Of a stretch of 64,000 bases of DNA, positions 41,834-51,965 are shown one piece after another. Each line of letters begins with the position of its first letter. Positions within the stretch are counted from its first letter, which is position 1. The DNA is taken from positions 558,001-622,000 of the forward strand of contig CAJNDT010003458.1 in assembly GCA_905221615.1 (NCBI GenBank), written 5' to 3'. The notes beneath the pieces were generated by a model. That model saw only the letters and a list, made by a program, of their open reading frames with translations. It had not been told where the DNA came from and did not search any database. Both the position numbers and the translations under genes were made by a program. The DNA comes from Symbiodinium sp. CCMP2592 (Eukaryota; Sar; Dinophyceae; Suessiales; Symbiodiniaceae).

Positions 41834-42058
41834 GTGACCCTAAATCCGAAGCCCTGGACTGTTTCCGAAGCTCATCATCGTCGATTCCTGATCCAGGGTG
41901 TGCGGGACGGTAAAAAAAAAGGAATACTTTCACCACTTATTTGAGACCCTACATTACGCAACCGGAACCTGCAAGCTTCAGGTGACATCTTAGGCTCGAA
42001 AGTTCACCAAGCTATACAAAATCTCCTCAGAATCTGGAAGATGCACACCGGAGTCGAT

Positions 42059-42165
42059 CCAGGCTGGCCGTTCATGAAGCGGCGCAACCAGCCCGGGCCC
42101 CACCTGTGGTGGCAGACGTCGTCATCGAGCTTGTCGTGGCCGTAGTCGCAGCAAAACGTAGGGGT
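42059..42165 (+). CDS. Coding-like island, frame undecided
   Basis: Two plus frames are open: VDPGWPFMKRRNQPGPHLWW and, shifted, LAVHEAAQPARAPPVVADVV. Composition is GC-rich and exon-like after ATCCAG. I cannot choose the frame. Confidence 0.25.
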
Positions 42166-42255
42166 ACTTGAAAATGATTTTTAGTTTTTTGTTATTATAA
42201 TCCCTAAGAAACAGCTAAAATTCTAAATTTTGCTAGGGTTCTAAGTTCAGTATAG
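42161..42255 (+). repeat. Family U dispersed repeat, copy 2
   Basis: AAGAAACAGCTAAAATT and TTTGCTAGGGTTCTAAGT, as at 25132. Confidence 0.7.
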
Positions 42256-42448
42256 GAAACCCTATACCAAGAACCCAAGATCCTAAACCGGGAGTGGCAG
42301 TCGTGGCTCATCTTCCGCAGCAGCAGAAGCAAAAGTGCGAGTGTTAGCGGTCGCAAGGAGCTCAAAGCGCCCCAATGGATTCTAAAGGGGATTAACTGAT
42401 TAGCGATACCAATTTTGGGCCCCTTACTATGACTCTATAATTAATATA

Positions 42449-42524
42449 GATACCAGTTTTGGGTTCCTACTTATGACTATAGCATAATATACCCCAACAC
42501 CTTGTTCTAATGATTGAGGCCCCT
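42449..42524. mobile_element. Family K element
   Basis: CCAGTTTTGGGTTCCTACTT at the left and ATATACCCCAACACCTTG plus TTCTAATGATTGAGGCCCC at the right. It serves as the reference for the K copy interrupted at 62471. Confidence 0.65.
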
Positions 42525-42529
42525 ATATC

Positions 42530-43112
42530 GCCGCCAAGGCACCGACCAATCCCTTCGAACCTCGCCAGAGCAGTGGCCGTGAGATGGTTGCCGCGGGCTT
42601 GGGAAGTGTGGTTTGGCCTACCAAACCCTACTTTCGGAACCTGATCAAGAAACCCTGGGTCTTCATCACTCTTATGAATTCTTATACATTGGGTTTATAG
42701 GACCAGGGAATCTTAATCAGGTTTTTGTATGACACTTTGAAGAAAAAGGGTTTCGGACATGCAAGCTACAACTTGGAATGGAACCAACTCAACCAGGCAG
42801 GCTCTGGGGTCAAGGTGTTCAAGTATTAGTAGTCCATGATGGCGTGTTTCAACCATTTTGCTTGCAACAACTTGATAGGCCTAACTTTGACATGCATGGT
42901 TGGAGATATCCCCGGAGCTTCACCAGTTCTTCTTCAAGCTGCAAGCAAGCAGACCGTCTGGCCTTGTGGTTGGAGCCCCTATCCTAAGGTTCAAACTTCT
43001 CAGTATGAATTGTAACCCCGGCGCTTGGGTGTGTACTTTCTCTTTCAATTCATTCTTGGGTCGCAAACCCGTCGCAGTCCCCACAAATCCTAAGCCCGGA
43101 CCCTGACCCTGG
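42530..43112. other. Unassigned sequence with open frames
   Basis: Overlapping plus frames at 42778-42987 and 42900-43106 are open (the latter contains ISPELHQFFFKLQASRPSG). No family or splice structure could be settled. Confidence 0.3.
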
Positions 43113-43219
43113 ACCTTCCTTAACCCACCAAAGCCTATTTTTTTGTAGGGACCCTATAAATCCCATATTAGGGTTTATAATAAGAACCTACAAAAAAGTA
43201 GGTTATGGTAGTTTAAGGT
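43113..43219. mobile_element. Family N inverted-repeat element
   Basis: The left CCTTAACCCACCAAAGCCTA pairs with TAGGTTATGGTAGTTTAAGG. TTTTTTGTAGG pairs with CCTACAAAAAA. Confidence 0.85.
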
Positions 43220-43657
43220 TCTTCTCAAACCGAAGCCTCAGCCCCAAACGACCAAGACGCGCCCAATCTTTCGCCAAATAAGCCCTTGACCTGAGTTCGA
43301 CAGGCCATTGAGCGAAACCTTGTATCCTTAAAGCTTTCAGCCTTCAATCCGAACCAGGACCCTAAGCCTCACACGCCCAAAGCCGTGTATGATGGAGGGG
43401 TTTTTAATTTAGAAGGCCCCGTGAACCCTAGCCCTAAACTCTTATGCCAAGCCCATTCAGTGGACAGGTCCGACACATCCCCGCAAGCCTGGGGCTCAGA
43501 GTTAGGTTGGGGGGCTTTTCGGTAGGGGTCTTGTCTGGGATCCTCACACCCTCTTCGATAGAGGTTCGGGAATCTTCAAAGGGTTGATAAGGATGGTGTG
43601 TTTAGGGTTTTGGGGTTTGCGGTTTAGTTTTCTTCGGGTTTGGTGGTTTAGGGTTTA

Positions 43658-43747
43658 CCTGTAGCCGAAAAGACCTACTTTTTTAAGGAACTATATATAG
43701 AAACCATAACAAGGAGCCCTAAAAAGGTAGGTCTTTCCGGCTACAGG
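43658..43747. mobile_element. Family O inverted-repeat element, target TA
   Basis: CCTGTAGCCGAAAAGACCTA pairs with TAGGTCTTTCCGGCTACAGG. TA flanks both sides. Confidence 0.95.
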
Positions 43748-43834
43748 TAGAGTTTAGGGCTTCAGAGTTTAGGGTTTTGGGTTCAGTCCCGGAGCGCCCT
43801 TTCGGACCGGCTAAAAAACCGGCTGCACATCTTG

Positions 43835-43943
43835 CCCAGAGACTCCAATATGCCTTAATTAAGGAATATACCTTAAATTATAGTAGGATCCCTAATATGA
43901 TTTAAGGTATATTCCTTAATTAAGGGATATTGGAGTCTCTGGG
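43835..43943. mobile_element. Family A inverted-repeat element, best copy
   Basis: CCCAGAGACTCCAATATGCC and GGGATATTGGAGTCTCTGGG are the ends. The stem continues almost perfectly through TTAATTAAGGAATATACCTT, leaving a core of about 25 bases. TG lies on both sides. Confidence 0.98.
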
Positions 43944-43991
43944 TGCCCTCGTGCCACTGCATCTGCCCGAGAAGCTGGACTCGCCTTACTA

Positions 43992-44114
43992 CTTACAGAG
44001 GCCCAGGGAACTTAGTAAGTTTTAATTATAAGTAGAGTTATAAGTACCCCAAATGGAGTGACCCCAATTAAAACCCTACTTATAACCTACTTCGAAGTCC
44101 CCTGAGCCTCCAAG
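43992..44114. mobile_element. Family G subtype (G2) element, target TA
   Basis: CTTACAGAGGCCCAGGGAAC against TCCCCTGAGCCTCCAAG. The inner arms carry TTATAAGT. It differs from G at both ends, where GAGGGTCGGG is replaced by GAGGCCCAGG. Confidence 0.8.
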
Positions 44115-44369
44115 TAGGGTTTAGGGTTTGGGATTTAGGGGATTCAGGGCCAAGAAGCGGCTTCATCTGAGGTTTGCTCCTCTGATTCTCTAACTGCTGC
44201 TAGACATGACTGACGAGCCTGTGGCGAAAAGGGGTTTTAGCCTATGGGGGTTTAGTAGGGATTAGGGTTCCCAGAATAGGGTTCATATTACGGAATCCCA
44301 CCCCAAGAATCTTAAACCCCCTTTTGGCCTCCCATCAGAAGCACTCGATGACACTAAGATTCTCCGCCT

Positions 44370-44480
44370 GTAGGTGAAGACACTGAACCCTAAAGCCCTA
44401 AGCACCCCAAAGCCCTCAAGCCCCTAAATGCCTAAACCCTAAACCCCTAAACCCGAAACCCCCAATATCCTAAAACCCAT
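44370..44480 (-). repeat. Degenerate CCCTAAA block
   Basis: CCCTAAA, CCCCAAA and CCTAAAC words before an exon candidate. Confidence 0.7.
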
Positions 44481-44554
44481 AAGCTAAGATTAACACAAAA
44501 AAACGAAAAATAACAGCAAAGTCTTCAAGAATCCTAAAAGGAGCCTTGTCCCAG

Positions 44555-44652
44555 GTTGGGGAAAGGCGGCCGTGGAGAGACTTGTGGAGGCGATCCCTGG
44601 CGTCAGTTCAGACGTGGCGGCCCGAGGGCTAGCTTCTTTGGGGCTCTTTTAA
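44555..44652 (+). CDS. Candidate terminal exon with stop
   Basis: It is preceded by TTGTCCCAG. The frame reads WGKAAVERLVEAIPGVSSDV and then AARGLASLGLF, ending at TAA two bases before a family D element. This is one of the most protein-like islands in the window (two amphipathic helices around a PG turn). No family assigned; a UBA- or helix-turn-helix-like fold would be speculation. Confidence 0.4.
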
Positions 44653-44653
44653 A

Positions 44654-44753
44654 GGGAACTCCAGAAAGTTGGAATATGGATTAATGGTAGGCTCCCCTAT
44701 AATTGACCTTAAAGGGGTTACGATACTGATATTCCAACTTTCTGGCTTCTACT
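44654..44753. mobile_element. Family D inverted-repeat element (reverse orientation)
   Basis: GGAACTCCAGAAAGTTGGAA and TTCCAACTTTCTGGCTTCTA are the ends. The core is the reverse complement of 31451. Confidence 0.95.
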
Positions 44754-44789
44754 GTAAGGGCTTGGGATCATCTAAGGGTTTGGGGTTCC

Positions 44790-45090
44790 TTCAAGAGTTT
44801 AGGGTTTAGGGTTTCGGGTTCCCTTAAGGGTTTAGGGTTTAGGGTTCCTCTAAGGGTTCAGGGTTCCTTTAAGGGTTTAGGGTTTAGGGCTCCTTTAAGG
44901 ATTTTAGGGTTTAGGGTTTTGGGGTTCCTTTAAGAGTGGAGGTTTCAGGGTTCAGGGTATAGGGCTCCTTTAAGGGATCCTTTTTCGGGATCCTTTTTTG
45001 GATCGTTTAAGGTAGGGGGTCCCTTTAAGGGATCCTTCCAGCGGGATTAACTTAGGGTTTAGGGTCTAGGGTTTAGGGATCCTTCTAGGG
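44790..45090 (+). repeat. TTTAGGG block alternating with TCCTTTAAGGG words
   Basis: GGTTTAGGG heptamers are interspersed about every 25-35 bp with GGTTCCTTTAAGGG, giving a loose composite repeat. Confidence 0.8.
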
Positions 45091-45469
45091 GGTTCTTTTA
45101 AGGGTTTTATAAGGAATGTAAAGGTTATCGTTGGTGGGGTTCTGTTGGGTTTTTGGTTTTGTTTTTCACTACAGGGCATTTATAGGTTTCATGTGTTTTG
45201 GGGGGTTCGTCTGGGTTTTGGGTTCTTTTGGGTTTAGGGCTTCGGATTTGTGGTTCCTGTTAGGTACAGTAAGAGTCTATAATAGGGCTACTATTAAGGT
45301 CCTACTATATCTATATTATGAATATTATTCAACTATTACTGAGTGCCGTACCCAAGGTTTCCTGGTTTAAAAGGTGCGTTTTAGGGTTTGCGTGGGGCTC
45401 CGAGGGTTGTCCTGACAACGGCGATCACTGGATCGCCTTGGGCTCGCGTCCGTAAAGCTCGAGGTGATT

Positions 45470-45655
45470 TAGGGTTTCTAGGGGTTTAGGGGTTTAGGGT
45501 GAAGGGGTCAGGGTTTAGGGGTTAGGGTTTAAGGGTTTAGGGATTAGGGGTTTAGGGGTTTAGGGGTTTCGGGTTTAGGGGTTTAGGGTTTCGGGGTGTG
45601 GGATTTAGTGTTTAGGGGTTTAGGACTTAGGGTTTGGGGGTTAGGCCTAGGTTCT
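45470..45655 (+). repeat. TTTAGGGG-type octamer/heptamer block
   Basis: Mostly TTTAGGGG octamers mixed with TTTAGGG. Confidence 0.85.
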
Positions 45656-45659
45656 TATT

Positions 45660-45748
45660 CAGAAACTGAGTTTAAGCTGCCAAAATAAGGACACCCTGTT
45701 GTTTACTATAGATCCCGATTATGCTAGCTTAAACTGAATTCCTTCGCG
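45660..45748. mobile_element. Single-copy inverted-repeat element
   Basis: TTCAGAAACTGAGTTTAAGCT and AGCTTAAACTGAATTCC are partial inverted arms. The core holds AAAATAAGGACACCC. Confidence 0.5.
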
Positions 45749-46004
45749 AGAACCCAGCAACATCTTGGTTGCAACAGCCCTAATCTGCTTGCCCAACAAC
45801 CTTCAGCAGATGAACCCTGCTAAGCTTTATGGATTTTGGGGATTACTACAAGGTCTCAAAATAAATCAAGGGCGACTATAAAGGTTTATACCCTTCGAGG
45901 GCTCAGGCTTTAGGATGTGTTGGCAGTATCAACAAGACAGCACGAGGACTTAGCACCCGGGGGCTACCCTGCTACAGAGGCTTCTGTGCAAACGCCGGTC
46001 GGGC

Positions 46005-46480
46005 TTAAAAAATGGCCGATCCTAAATATCCGATGACAGCACACAAAGCGTGGGGGGGGGGGGGGGGATCATCCTGAGATTGCCTTCCAAGCAGCAGTAA
46101 TGTGAGTTCGTCGGTGTGGGGCCAAATGCCAGCACTGCCTGATGAGAGAAGAAGTCGTGTACAAGCTGTTGCGGGCGTCGGAATTCGAGACTTCGTTACA
46201 TGTTGCATACATGAGAAAATGCGGTTCCTGGCCCAAGTTGCAAGAGTCCTCACTCTCTCCGGTGTTGATGACGCTGTGCCGAAGCAATGCCAAGGACAAT
46301 AGACCTGAAAACAGATTAGGTTAGGATGTGTTATATTGTGTGCAAAGTTAACTTGATATATCATATGGTGTCTTTTTATGCTGTGTTATGCATTGTTGTA
46401 CTCTCTGATTTTCGTTTATCTTAAGATGCCCGATCTCATATTATCTTATCTTGTCTTCGGTTCTATCATCCTCTCATATT
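46005..46480. other. Unassigned, G-homopolymer and TTATCTTATC-rich stretch
   Basis: A G16-type run lies at about 46051-46067. Open frames at 46005-46364 on minus are unrecognised. From 46370 the plus strand is T/ATCTTATC-rich. Confidence 0.4.
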
Positions 46481-46492
46481 GTCTTCCGTGCA

Positions 46493-46524
46493 TATATATA
46501 TATACACATCTCTCTCTCTCTCTC
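46493..46524. repeat. TA and CT microsatellites
   Basis: ATATATATATA followed by a CTCTCTCTCTCT run. Confidence 0.9.
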
Positions 46525-46680
46525 GTTATCTTATCTTCTGTTCTGTTATAACCTGAAAGGTCAAGGTGCGCTGGATGCTAAACGAGACCGACCCGACCGA
46601 CTGGCGTGGAGAGGCCGGCGAAGCCCTGAGCCCCAAGGATGCAAGGCTCAGGGCTTAGGGATTAAGGCTCTTTTAGGGTT

Positions 46681-46855
46681 CCTAAACCCTAAACCCTAAA
46701 CCCTAAACCCTAACCCTAAACCCTAAACCCCTAAACCCTAAACCCTAAACCCTAAACCCTAACCCTAAACCCTAAACCCCTAAACCCTAAACCCTAAACC
46801 CTAAACCCTAACCCTAAACCCTAAACCCCTAAACCCTAAACCCTAAACCCTAAAT
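46681..46855 (-). repeat. Higher-order CCCTAAA array, 49-bp period
   Basis: A hexamer CCCTAA occurs within the heptamers, giving TAACCCTAAA at 46711, 46760 and 46809, exactly 49 bp apart. Each period also has one octamer CCCCTAAA at a fixed position, so 6 + 8 + 5x7 = 49. About three periods are present. Confidence 0.95.
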
Positions 46856-46864
46856 TCAAAGGGA

Positions 46865-47210
46865 TCTAGAAGACTAGGGGTTTAGGGTTCAGGGGGTTTA
46901 GGGTTTAGGGATTGGGGTTTGAGGCTCCTGTGAGGGTTACTAGAAGGGATCTAGAAGTCCAGCAGTTTAAGGTTTAGGGTTCAGGGGGTTTAGGGTTGAG
47001 GGTTACTATAGAAGGGATCTATAAGTCTGGGTTTAGGGCTTAGGGGGTTTAGGGTTTAGAGGGTTGAGGGTCTTCTAAGGCTCCGCAACGGGTTCTAGAA
47101 GGCAGGTTCGGCTTCTTCTGAGGGATCTGTGAAGGCTTGAATAGGGCTTGTGGTTGCAGGTGCTAGGGTTAGGGTCTAAGGTAATTACACATTGTCAGGG
47201 TTTAGGGCCT
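46865..47210 (+). repeat. TTTAGGG words with a recurring GAAGGGATCTAGAAG module
   Basis: AAAGGGATCTAGAAG, GAAGGGATCTAGAAGTC and GAAGGGATCTATAAGTC recur at roughly 60-75 bp, each followed by TTTAGGGTTCAGGGGG. Confidence 0.7.
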
Positions 47211-47450
47211 CGTGGATTTATGGCCATGGGTATCCACGAGTGTAGCAGCTGTGCACGGTTTTAATATGGGCTTCGGCAGTTCTGTATTTTCAGACTTGAT
47301 TTGTTTGGGGCTTGTGTTGTGCCAAGGATTCCGGTAAAGATCCGAAGAGTTGGAGTGAGTTTGGGATAATTGGTGGTAAACAATATGTACTTGTAAAGCA
47401 ACAGGATACGGTTGTCCCAACTTTCTGGTATCTACTTCAAAGAGCTACAG

Positions 47451-47660
47451 GCACCAGATGTCGTCAGAGTAGATCAGCTTTGGCGACAGCTCCAGGAGAA
47501 AAACCTCGGGCGGTTGCGCACCCTGCTCGAGGAGAGTGGGCCTCTCGTCGGCCAGAAGATGACCTTCAAGAAGCTCCGCGAGGACTGGGTCGACATGTGC
47601 TTCGTAGCACATGTCCGCCATGGTGCTGGAAACCAGATGTTCCTGCTTCTTCTATCGTAG
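47451..47660 (+). CDS. Candidate exon of an unknown gene
   Basis: The acceptor AGAGCTACAG precedes an open frame: APDVVRVDQLWRQLQEKNLG, RLRTLLEESGPLVGQKM, TFKKLREDWVDMCFVAHVR and HGAGNQMFLLLLS. It ends at TAG, although TATC-GTAGGC offers a donor four bases earlier. It is 69 codons, coding-like throughout, with a predicted helix-rich N-terminal half. No family recognised. With 47853 and 48371 on the same strand it forms the densest exon cluster of the window. Confidence 0.45.
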   Translation, partial: APDVVRVDQLWRQLQEKNLGRLRTLLEESGPLVGQKMTFKKLREDWVDMCFVAHVRHGAGNQMFLLLLS

Positions 47661-47852
47661 GCGGGGCCACTGCCCTGCTGAGCCGCCTCGGCATCCGACA
47701 CTTTGAAAGAACGACCATGCCGACCGCGGCAGAGGCTCCAACCTTGCTCGATGATTCGGAGGCTTCGTCCCAGGCCCCACGACGTAGAGCCGGCGGACGT
47801 GCCAAACGGCCTCGTCCCAAGTATCGGCCACGGCCCGTTGTGCCGCACGCAG

Positions 47853-47940
47853 ATGGAGCAGAAGGCGAAGCCGCTCCAGCTGCCGCATGTCGCAGGTCTA
47901 GAGTTCTACACCCCCAGCGTGCCGCGAGCCATATTATTCT
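47853..47940 (+). CDS. Candidate exon of the same unknown gene
   Basis: It is preceded by CCGCACGCAG. The frame reads MEQKAKPLQLPHVAGLEFYT and PSVPRAI, staying open beyond. A donor CGCAG-GTCTAG lies at 47895, so the right border is uncertain. Overlapping frames are open on minus but look less protein-like. Confidence 0.3.
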
Positions 47941-48203
47941 TGGATTCTGGCTACACAGGCTTTCGGCATACGACAGCTAGCAAATCGTCCTACATGTATT
48001 GCCATACCATGATAAAAAAAGAAGACACCCCACTGCCCGAATGTAGCTCCCAAGGCCCCTGTATGAAGGCTTTTGATTTCACGGGTTGAGGATGGTGCTG
48101 AGTGTCTAGGGTATTGGGGAACCTTCGTTAATCCAGGGCTAGCGATTCAAGAGTTCGGGTTTTAGGGTTTAGGGTGGTGAGGGTTTTATGGTTTAGTGGT
48201 TTA

Positions 48204-48335
48204 CTTGGAGGGTCGGGGGACTCAGTAACTGGTTATTTTAGGGACTTTTAAGTACCATAACCCCACTTAGGGTCCCTTTTAGGGAACTTAAAAGTCTACT
48301 TACTACCCACTTACTAAGTCCCCCGACCCTCCAAG
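48204..48335. mobile_element. Family G inverted-repeat element, target TA
   Basis: CTTGGAGGGTCGGGGGACTC and AGTCCCCCGACCCTCCAAG are the ends. The core is in reverse orientation compared with 17720. TA flanks. Confidence 0.95.
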
Positions 48336-48370
48336 TAAGGTTAGGGGACCAATAGCAGCAAACTGTGCAG

Positions 48371-48446
48371 GCCAGGGTGTTCTACACCTCGGCGAGGGGA
48401 CGCGACGACTCCTTCCGTGCGTCCCGTGGGCTGACGGACCGTGCGG
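48371..48446 (+). CDS. Candidate internal exon with good borders
   Basis: The acceptor AACTGTGCAG precedes and GTGAAATT follows. The phase-0 frame reads ARVFYTSARGRDDSFRASRG and LTDRA. It is GC-rich and basic, likely the continuation of the gene with exons at 47451 and 47853; the family G element at 48204 would then sit in its intron. Confidence 0.4.
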
Positions 48447-49022
48447 GTGAAATTTGTCGTGCTTGTGGTTGAGAAGGTGTAGGTTTAAGTTCTGTAATGT
48501 GCAGTGCTTGCGGTTTTATGTCACTGCATCGAAGCTTGTGCGTTCACTCCCCAAAGCCCGACCCCGCAGAGTTCATACTATGACGAAGCCATCGGGTTGA
48601 ACTTGTTATGTGGACCCAGGATATGTGTATCTATGTGTGTATGTATATATGATGTATATGTAATTATGTTTATGTATATGCATGCATATGTTCATATACA
48701 TAGAGAGAGAAGCAGAAGGAGGTTGTTTCAGGGTTGATGAGGGTTGCGTTCCAGTGCCGGGGCTTGTAGGTCTACATGTTTTTTGCATGTTTGGTGGCTT
48801 GAGGGTTGAATGGCTAAGTCAAGTCTGGCTGTGCCTGAGTCTGCCTGAGACGGCATGTCTTACCCTCCACCTCTTAGCTGTTTAGAGAGGCTTATACGGT
48901 TTTTTTCAAAAGCGTGTTGAAGAGAGGTACCTTCACCGACAGTGACTACGATCCCTTTACCGTCTTCATAGAAGTATACCATGACATCCAAGGATTTTTC
49001 GAATCGTTGAAGCCCCCTACAT
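48447..49022. other. No recognised gene; ATGTATAT-type microsatellite
   Basis: TATGTGTGTATGTATATATG simple sequence lies at about 48620-48705 and is followed by unassigned sequence with short frames. Confidence 0.4.
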
Positions 49023-49125
49023 GGGCGTTTCCGAGAATAGGGGACCCTAATACGGTACCCTAAATGGTAGGAGCCTTAATTACAAGGACTACCAACTAAG
49101 GTACCCCTAATTTTCGGAAACTCCC
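49023..49125. mobile_element. Family E inverted-repeat element, target ACAT/ATAT
   Basis: GGGCGTTTCCGAGAATAGG and CTAATTTTCGGAAACTCCC are the ends. ACAT at 49019 and ATAT at 49126 differ by one base. Confidence 0.9.
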
Positions 49126-49363
49126 ATATTGCCAGGCTTCTTACAAAGGGGCTCGGGTACCGGAGGTTGGCGTTTAAGGTTCAGGGTTTGCGGAACCCGA
49201 AAAAGCCTAAGATCCATAAAAGCCCTAGAACTAACTCTACAACCCTAGTATCCTACTCCCCTACATTGGGAAACTCTGAGCCCCCATTTCGGTTATTAAG
49301 ATTGCTATTGTTTCTCATAAGTTACCTAAACCCTAAACCGCTCATAAGGGCCCTGAGCTGCAG

Positions 49364-49477
49364 GACGTGCACGTGCAGTGGGAAGATGCCCCTGGCGCGC
49401 CGCCTTTAGGGGCTTTCTTGACGGAGCAGGCGCCTGGAAAAGCGTCTTGGGGCTTTAGTGGGTTTCAGGGTTTTTGA
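49364..49477 (+). CDS. Candidate terminal exon with stop
   Basis: After GAGCTGCAG the frame reads DVHVQWEDAPGAPPLGAFLT, EQAPGKAS and WGFSGFQGF, then TGA. The first 28 residues are coding-like. The end reads through TTTAGTGGGTTT telomere-like DNA, so a donor may lie before it. Family unknown. Confidence 0.3.
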   Translation, partial: DVHVQWEDAPGAPPLGAFLTEQAPGKASWGFSGFQGF

Positions 49478-49479
49478 GT

Positions 49480-50105
49480 CTTTTTGAGGGTTTGGGACTT
49501 TATAGGGGTTTTGGGGTTTTGGGGGTTATAGGGTTAAAAAATTTGTTAGCAACTACTATTTCCTTTTTCTAACTATGCACCACCCGCTCGGGCGTTTCAA
49601 CTCAAAGACCCGAACCCACCCCCTTAGCTAAAACCCACCCCGGACCCAACAGAAACTCAACGAAGCGTCCCACCATAGGCCACCCGTTCCCCGTAACACA
49701 GATAAACACATCATAGTTCGCAAACCCTAAACCTCAGACCCCCCTTAGGTGGGAAAACGGACATGGTCAGGTCAAAGAGCTTAGCGAATCTATAGCAGGA
49801 ATAAGGTCATACTTTTCGGGATCTACAGAGGGCTTTATGGGGCTTGCTTAGAGGATTGAAGTGCAGGGTGCAGGGGTTTAAAGGGGGTCCAAGGTGCATG
49901 GGTTCGATCTGGCTTTTGCGATATAGGTTTTTATTCTAACGCTTCTATAAGCTTACTAAAAGCAAGTGTAGAAGGGCGATCTTTAAGGTTTCAGAGGTTT
50001 TCCGGTGAGGGTGTTGGGTTTAGGGGCTAGGGGCTCGGGTGTAGGGGTTTAAGGATAGAGTGTGAGGTTAAAAGGGTTTCCTAGGGCTTTGTCAGTGCTT
50101 CGAAC
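49480..50105. other. No recognised gene; sparse telomere-like words
   Basis: TTTTGGGGTT and TTTAGGGG words occur to 49540, then mixed sequence. Nothing assignable was seen. Confidence 0.4.
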
Positions 50106-50119
50106 GTATTCGCCAAGAG

Positions 50120-50690
50120 ACATGCATGCATGCATAGATACCTACATACAAGTACCAACATAGATACCTACATCCATGCGTGCATACATACCAGCTTAGA
50201 CACCGTTGTACATACATACATACATACATACATACATACACATACACACACATACATACATACATACATACATACATACATACATACATACATACATACA
50301 TACAACACATACATACATACATACATACATACATACATGCATACATACATGCATACATACATACATACATACATACATACATACATACACATACATACAT
50401 ACACACACATACATACATACACACACACATACATACATACACACATACATACATACATACATAAATACATACATACATACATACATACACATACATACAT
50501 ACATACATACATACATACATACATACATCTTACATACATACATACATACATAAATACATACATGCATGCATGCATGCATGCATACATACATACATACAAC
50601 ATGCGTACATCGATACGTAACTACATCCGTACATATATCTATGCATACATGCATGCATACATACCTACGTTCATACATGTCTGCATGAAA
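50120..50690. repeat. Long ACAT (CATA) microsatellite
   Basis: About 570 bp of ACAT tetranucleotides with interspersed CACA and CATG variants. Open frames of 90-188 codons on both strands (YIHT- and MYVC-type) are products of the repeat. Confidence 0.98.
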
Positions 50691-50699
50691 TCCTAAGCT

Positions 50700-51219
50700 T
50701 ACGCGCGACATCCCTGCACAGGCTTTGATCGAGGCCTTCTCCAGCTTTGGCCACTCCCTTAGAAAGAGAAGTATGTGTTGTTTTTGGGGGGTTCGAGGTT
50801 GAGGATTTAGAGCGTTTGGGGCTGGGGAGATTCAAAAGTCAGGCTTTCTAGGCTTTATGGGATGCTGTTGGATGTATACACATATTGATGGACCTTTTTT
50901 GTTCACTGTCATTGCTGTCATGGTTGGTTTCGAGTACGTGCTTGCACGCGCAAGTCAGCGCCGCGCATGCGGAGTCTGAAACCTGAAGGGGTTCGGGTCC
51001 TGCGGACAGTAAAAACACTACCAACAGAGAAGACCCACTAGACGCTGGACACATTCTGCCCATCTGACTCATCGTAGTCATTTCACCTAACCAGGACCAC
51101 TGGAAACGATCACAGCATAAGTGTCAAACGACGCCCGGAAGCCCCCTGAGTCCTGACTGACCATTCATCCAGGCGGCGCTAGGCAGTCTGCAAGGCCAAT
51201 GTAGAAGCTTGAAAAACTA
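50700..51219. other. Low-repeat sequence, no gene assigned
   Basis: A 77-codon minus frame (50848-51081) is open without recognisable motif. Confidence 0.35.
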
Positions 51220-51312
51220 ACCAGTGGTTGTGGGGTTCCCTTGGCTCTTTAGCTCCTTATTTAATAGGGATCATCATCATCCCTGGCTCCTTAGCTCCTC
51301 CAATATCAATGG
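51220..51312. mobile_element. Family W element (reverse orientation)
   Basis: CTAACCAGTGGTTGTGGGGT to CCTCCAATATCAATGG, the reverse complement of 41738. Confidence 0.85.
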
Positions 51313-51328
51313 AAAGAAAATTATCAAT

Positions 51329-51430
51329 CCCTAGGGGTCCATGTAATCATGTAGTACATACATTGGCCTTAGTGTAGTCCCTATTTAGGTACATTGGGGG
51401 TATGCTATATGAGTACATGGACCCTTAGGG
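51329..51430. mobile_element. Family M inverted-repeat element
   Basis: CCCTAGGGGTCCATGTAATC and GAGTACATGGACCCTTAGGG are the ends. The core ACATTGGCCTTAGTGTAGTC recurs at about 60268, in a copy lacking its left end. Confidence 0.8.
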
Positions 51431-51639
51431 AACGTTATTCTTTGGGGCATCACACTTTTGAGTCGATGAGGCAACCGCAGATTTTTCGAGCCGACTAAGA
51501 AATCGACCCAACGCCCTGAATGCAAAAGGGGCCCGAAGAAGTATTCATGCAGTGCGTATATAGAAATGCACCACCCTAAACCCTAAAACCCTAAGCCCTA
51601 AACCCCAAGAGCCCTCTGAAAGTTATGAGAAGCCCCTAC

Positions 51640-51965
51640 CTATAGACCCCCCAACTACCCTCTAATATACCCCAAATACCTACAACTAAGGGCTATTAGG
51701 GCTCCATTAAAGGGCCATTGGGGGGTCCTGGTAGGAGGCCCTTGGGCCCCCTATCCCTACACCCCCTATGTTCATAGGGATCCTTAGGGGTGTAGGGGGG
51801 AGGGGTTTAGGGTTTAGGGTTTAGGGGTTTAGGGTTTAGGGTTTAGGGTTTGAGGGGTGTAGGGGACTATTTTTCCTTAAATAGGCCTTATTAGTCCTTA
51901 TTATGGGCCTTAAGGCCCCCTACCCCCCCTCCCCCTACACCCCTAAGGATCCCTATGTAGGGGAA
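51640..51965. mobile_element. Large inverted-repeat element (family V) around a TTTAGGG array
   Basis: TTCATAGGGATCCTTAGGGG with TGTAGGGGGG at about 51770-51800 is inverted at 51925-51962 (CCCCCTACACCCCTAAGGAT and CCCTATG). Between them lie about ten TTTAGGG-type repeats. Similar CTTAAATTGG and CCTTATTA words occur at 52286-52430. Confidence 0.65.

Noticed and set aside
50092-50711. Several 90-188 codon ORFs rich in YIHT or MYVC
   Set aside because: All are translations of the ACAT microsatellite in different frames.
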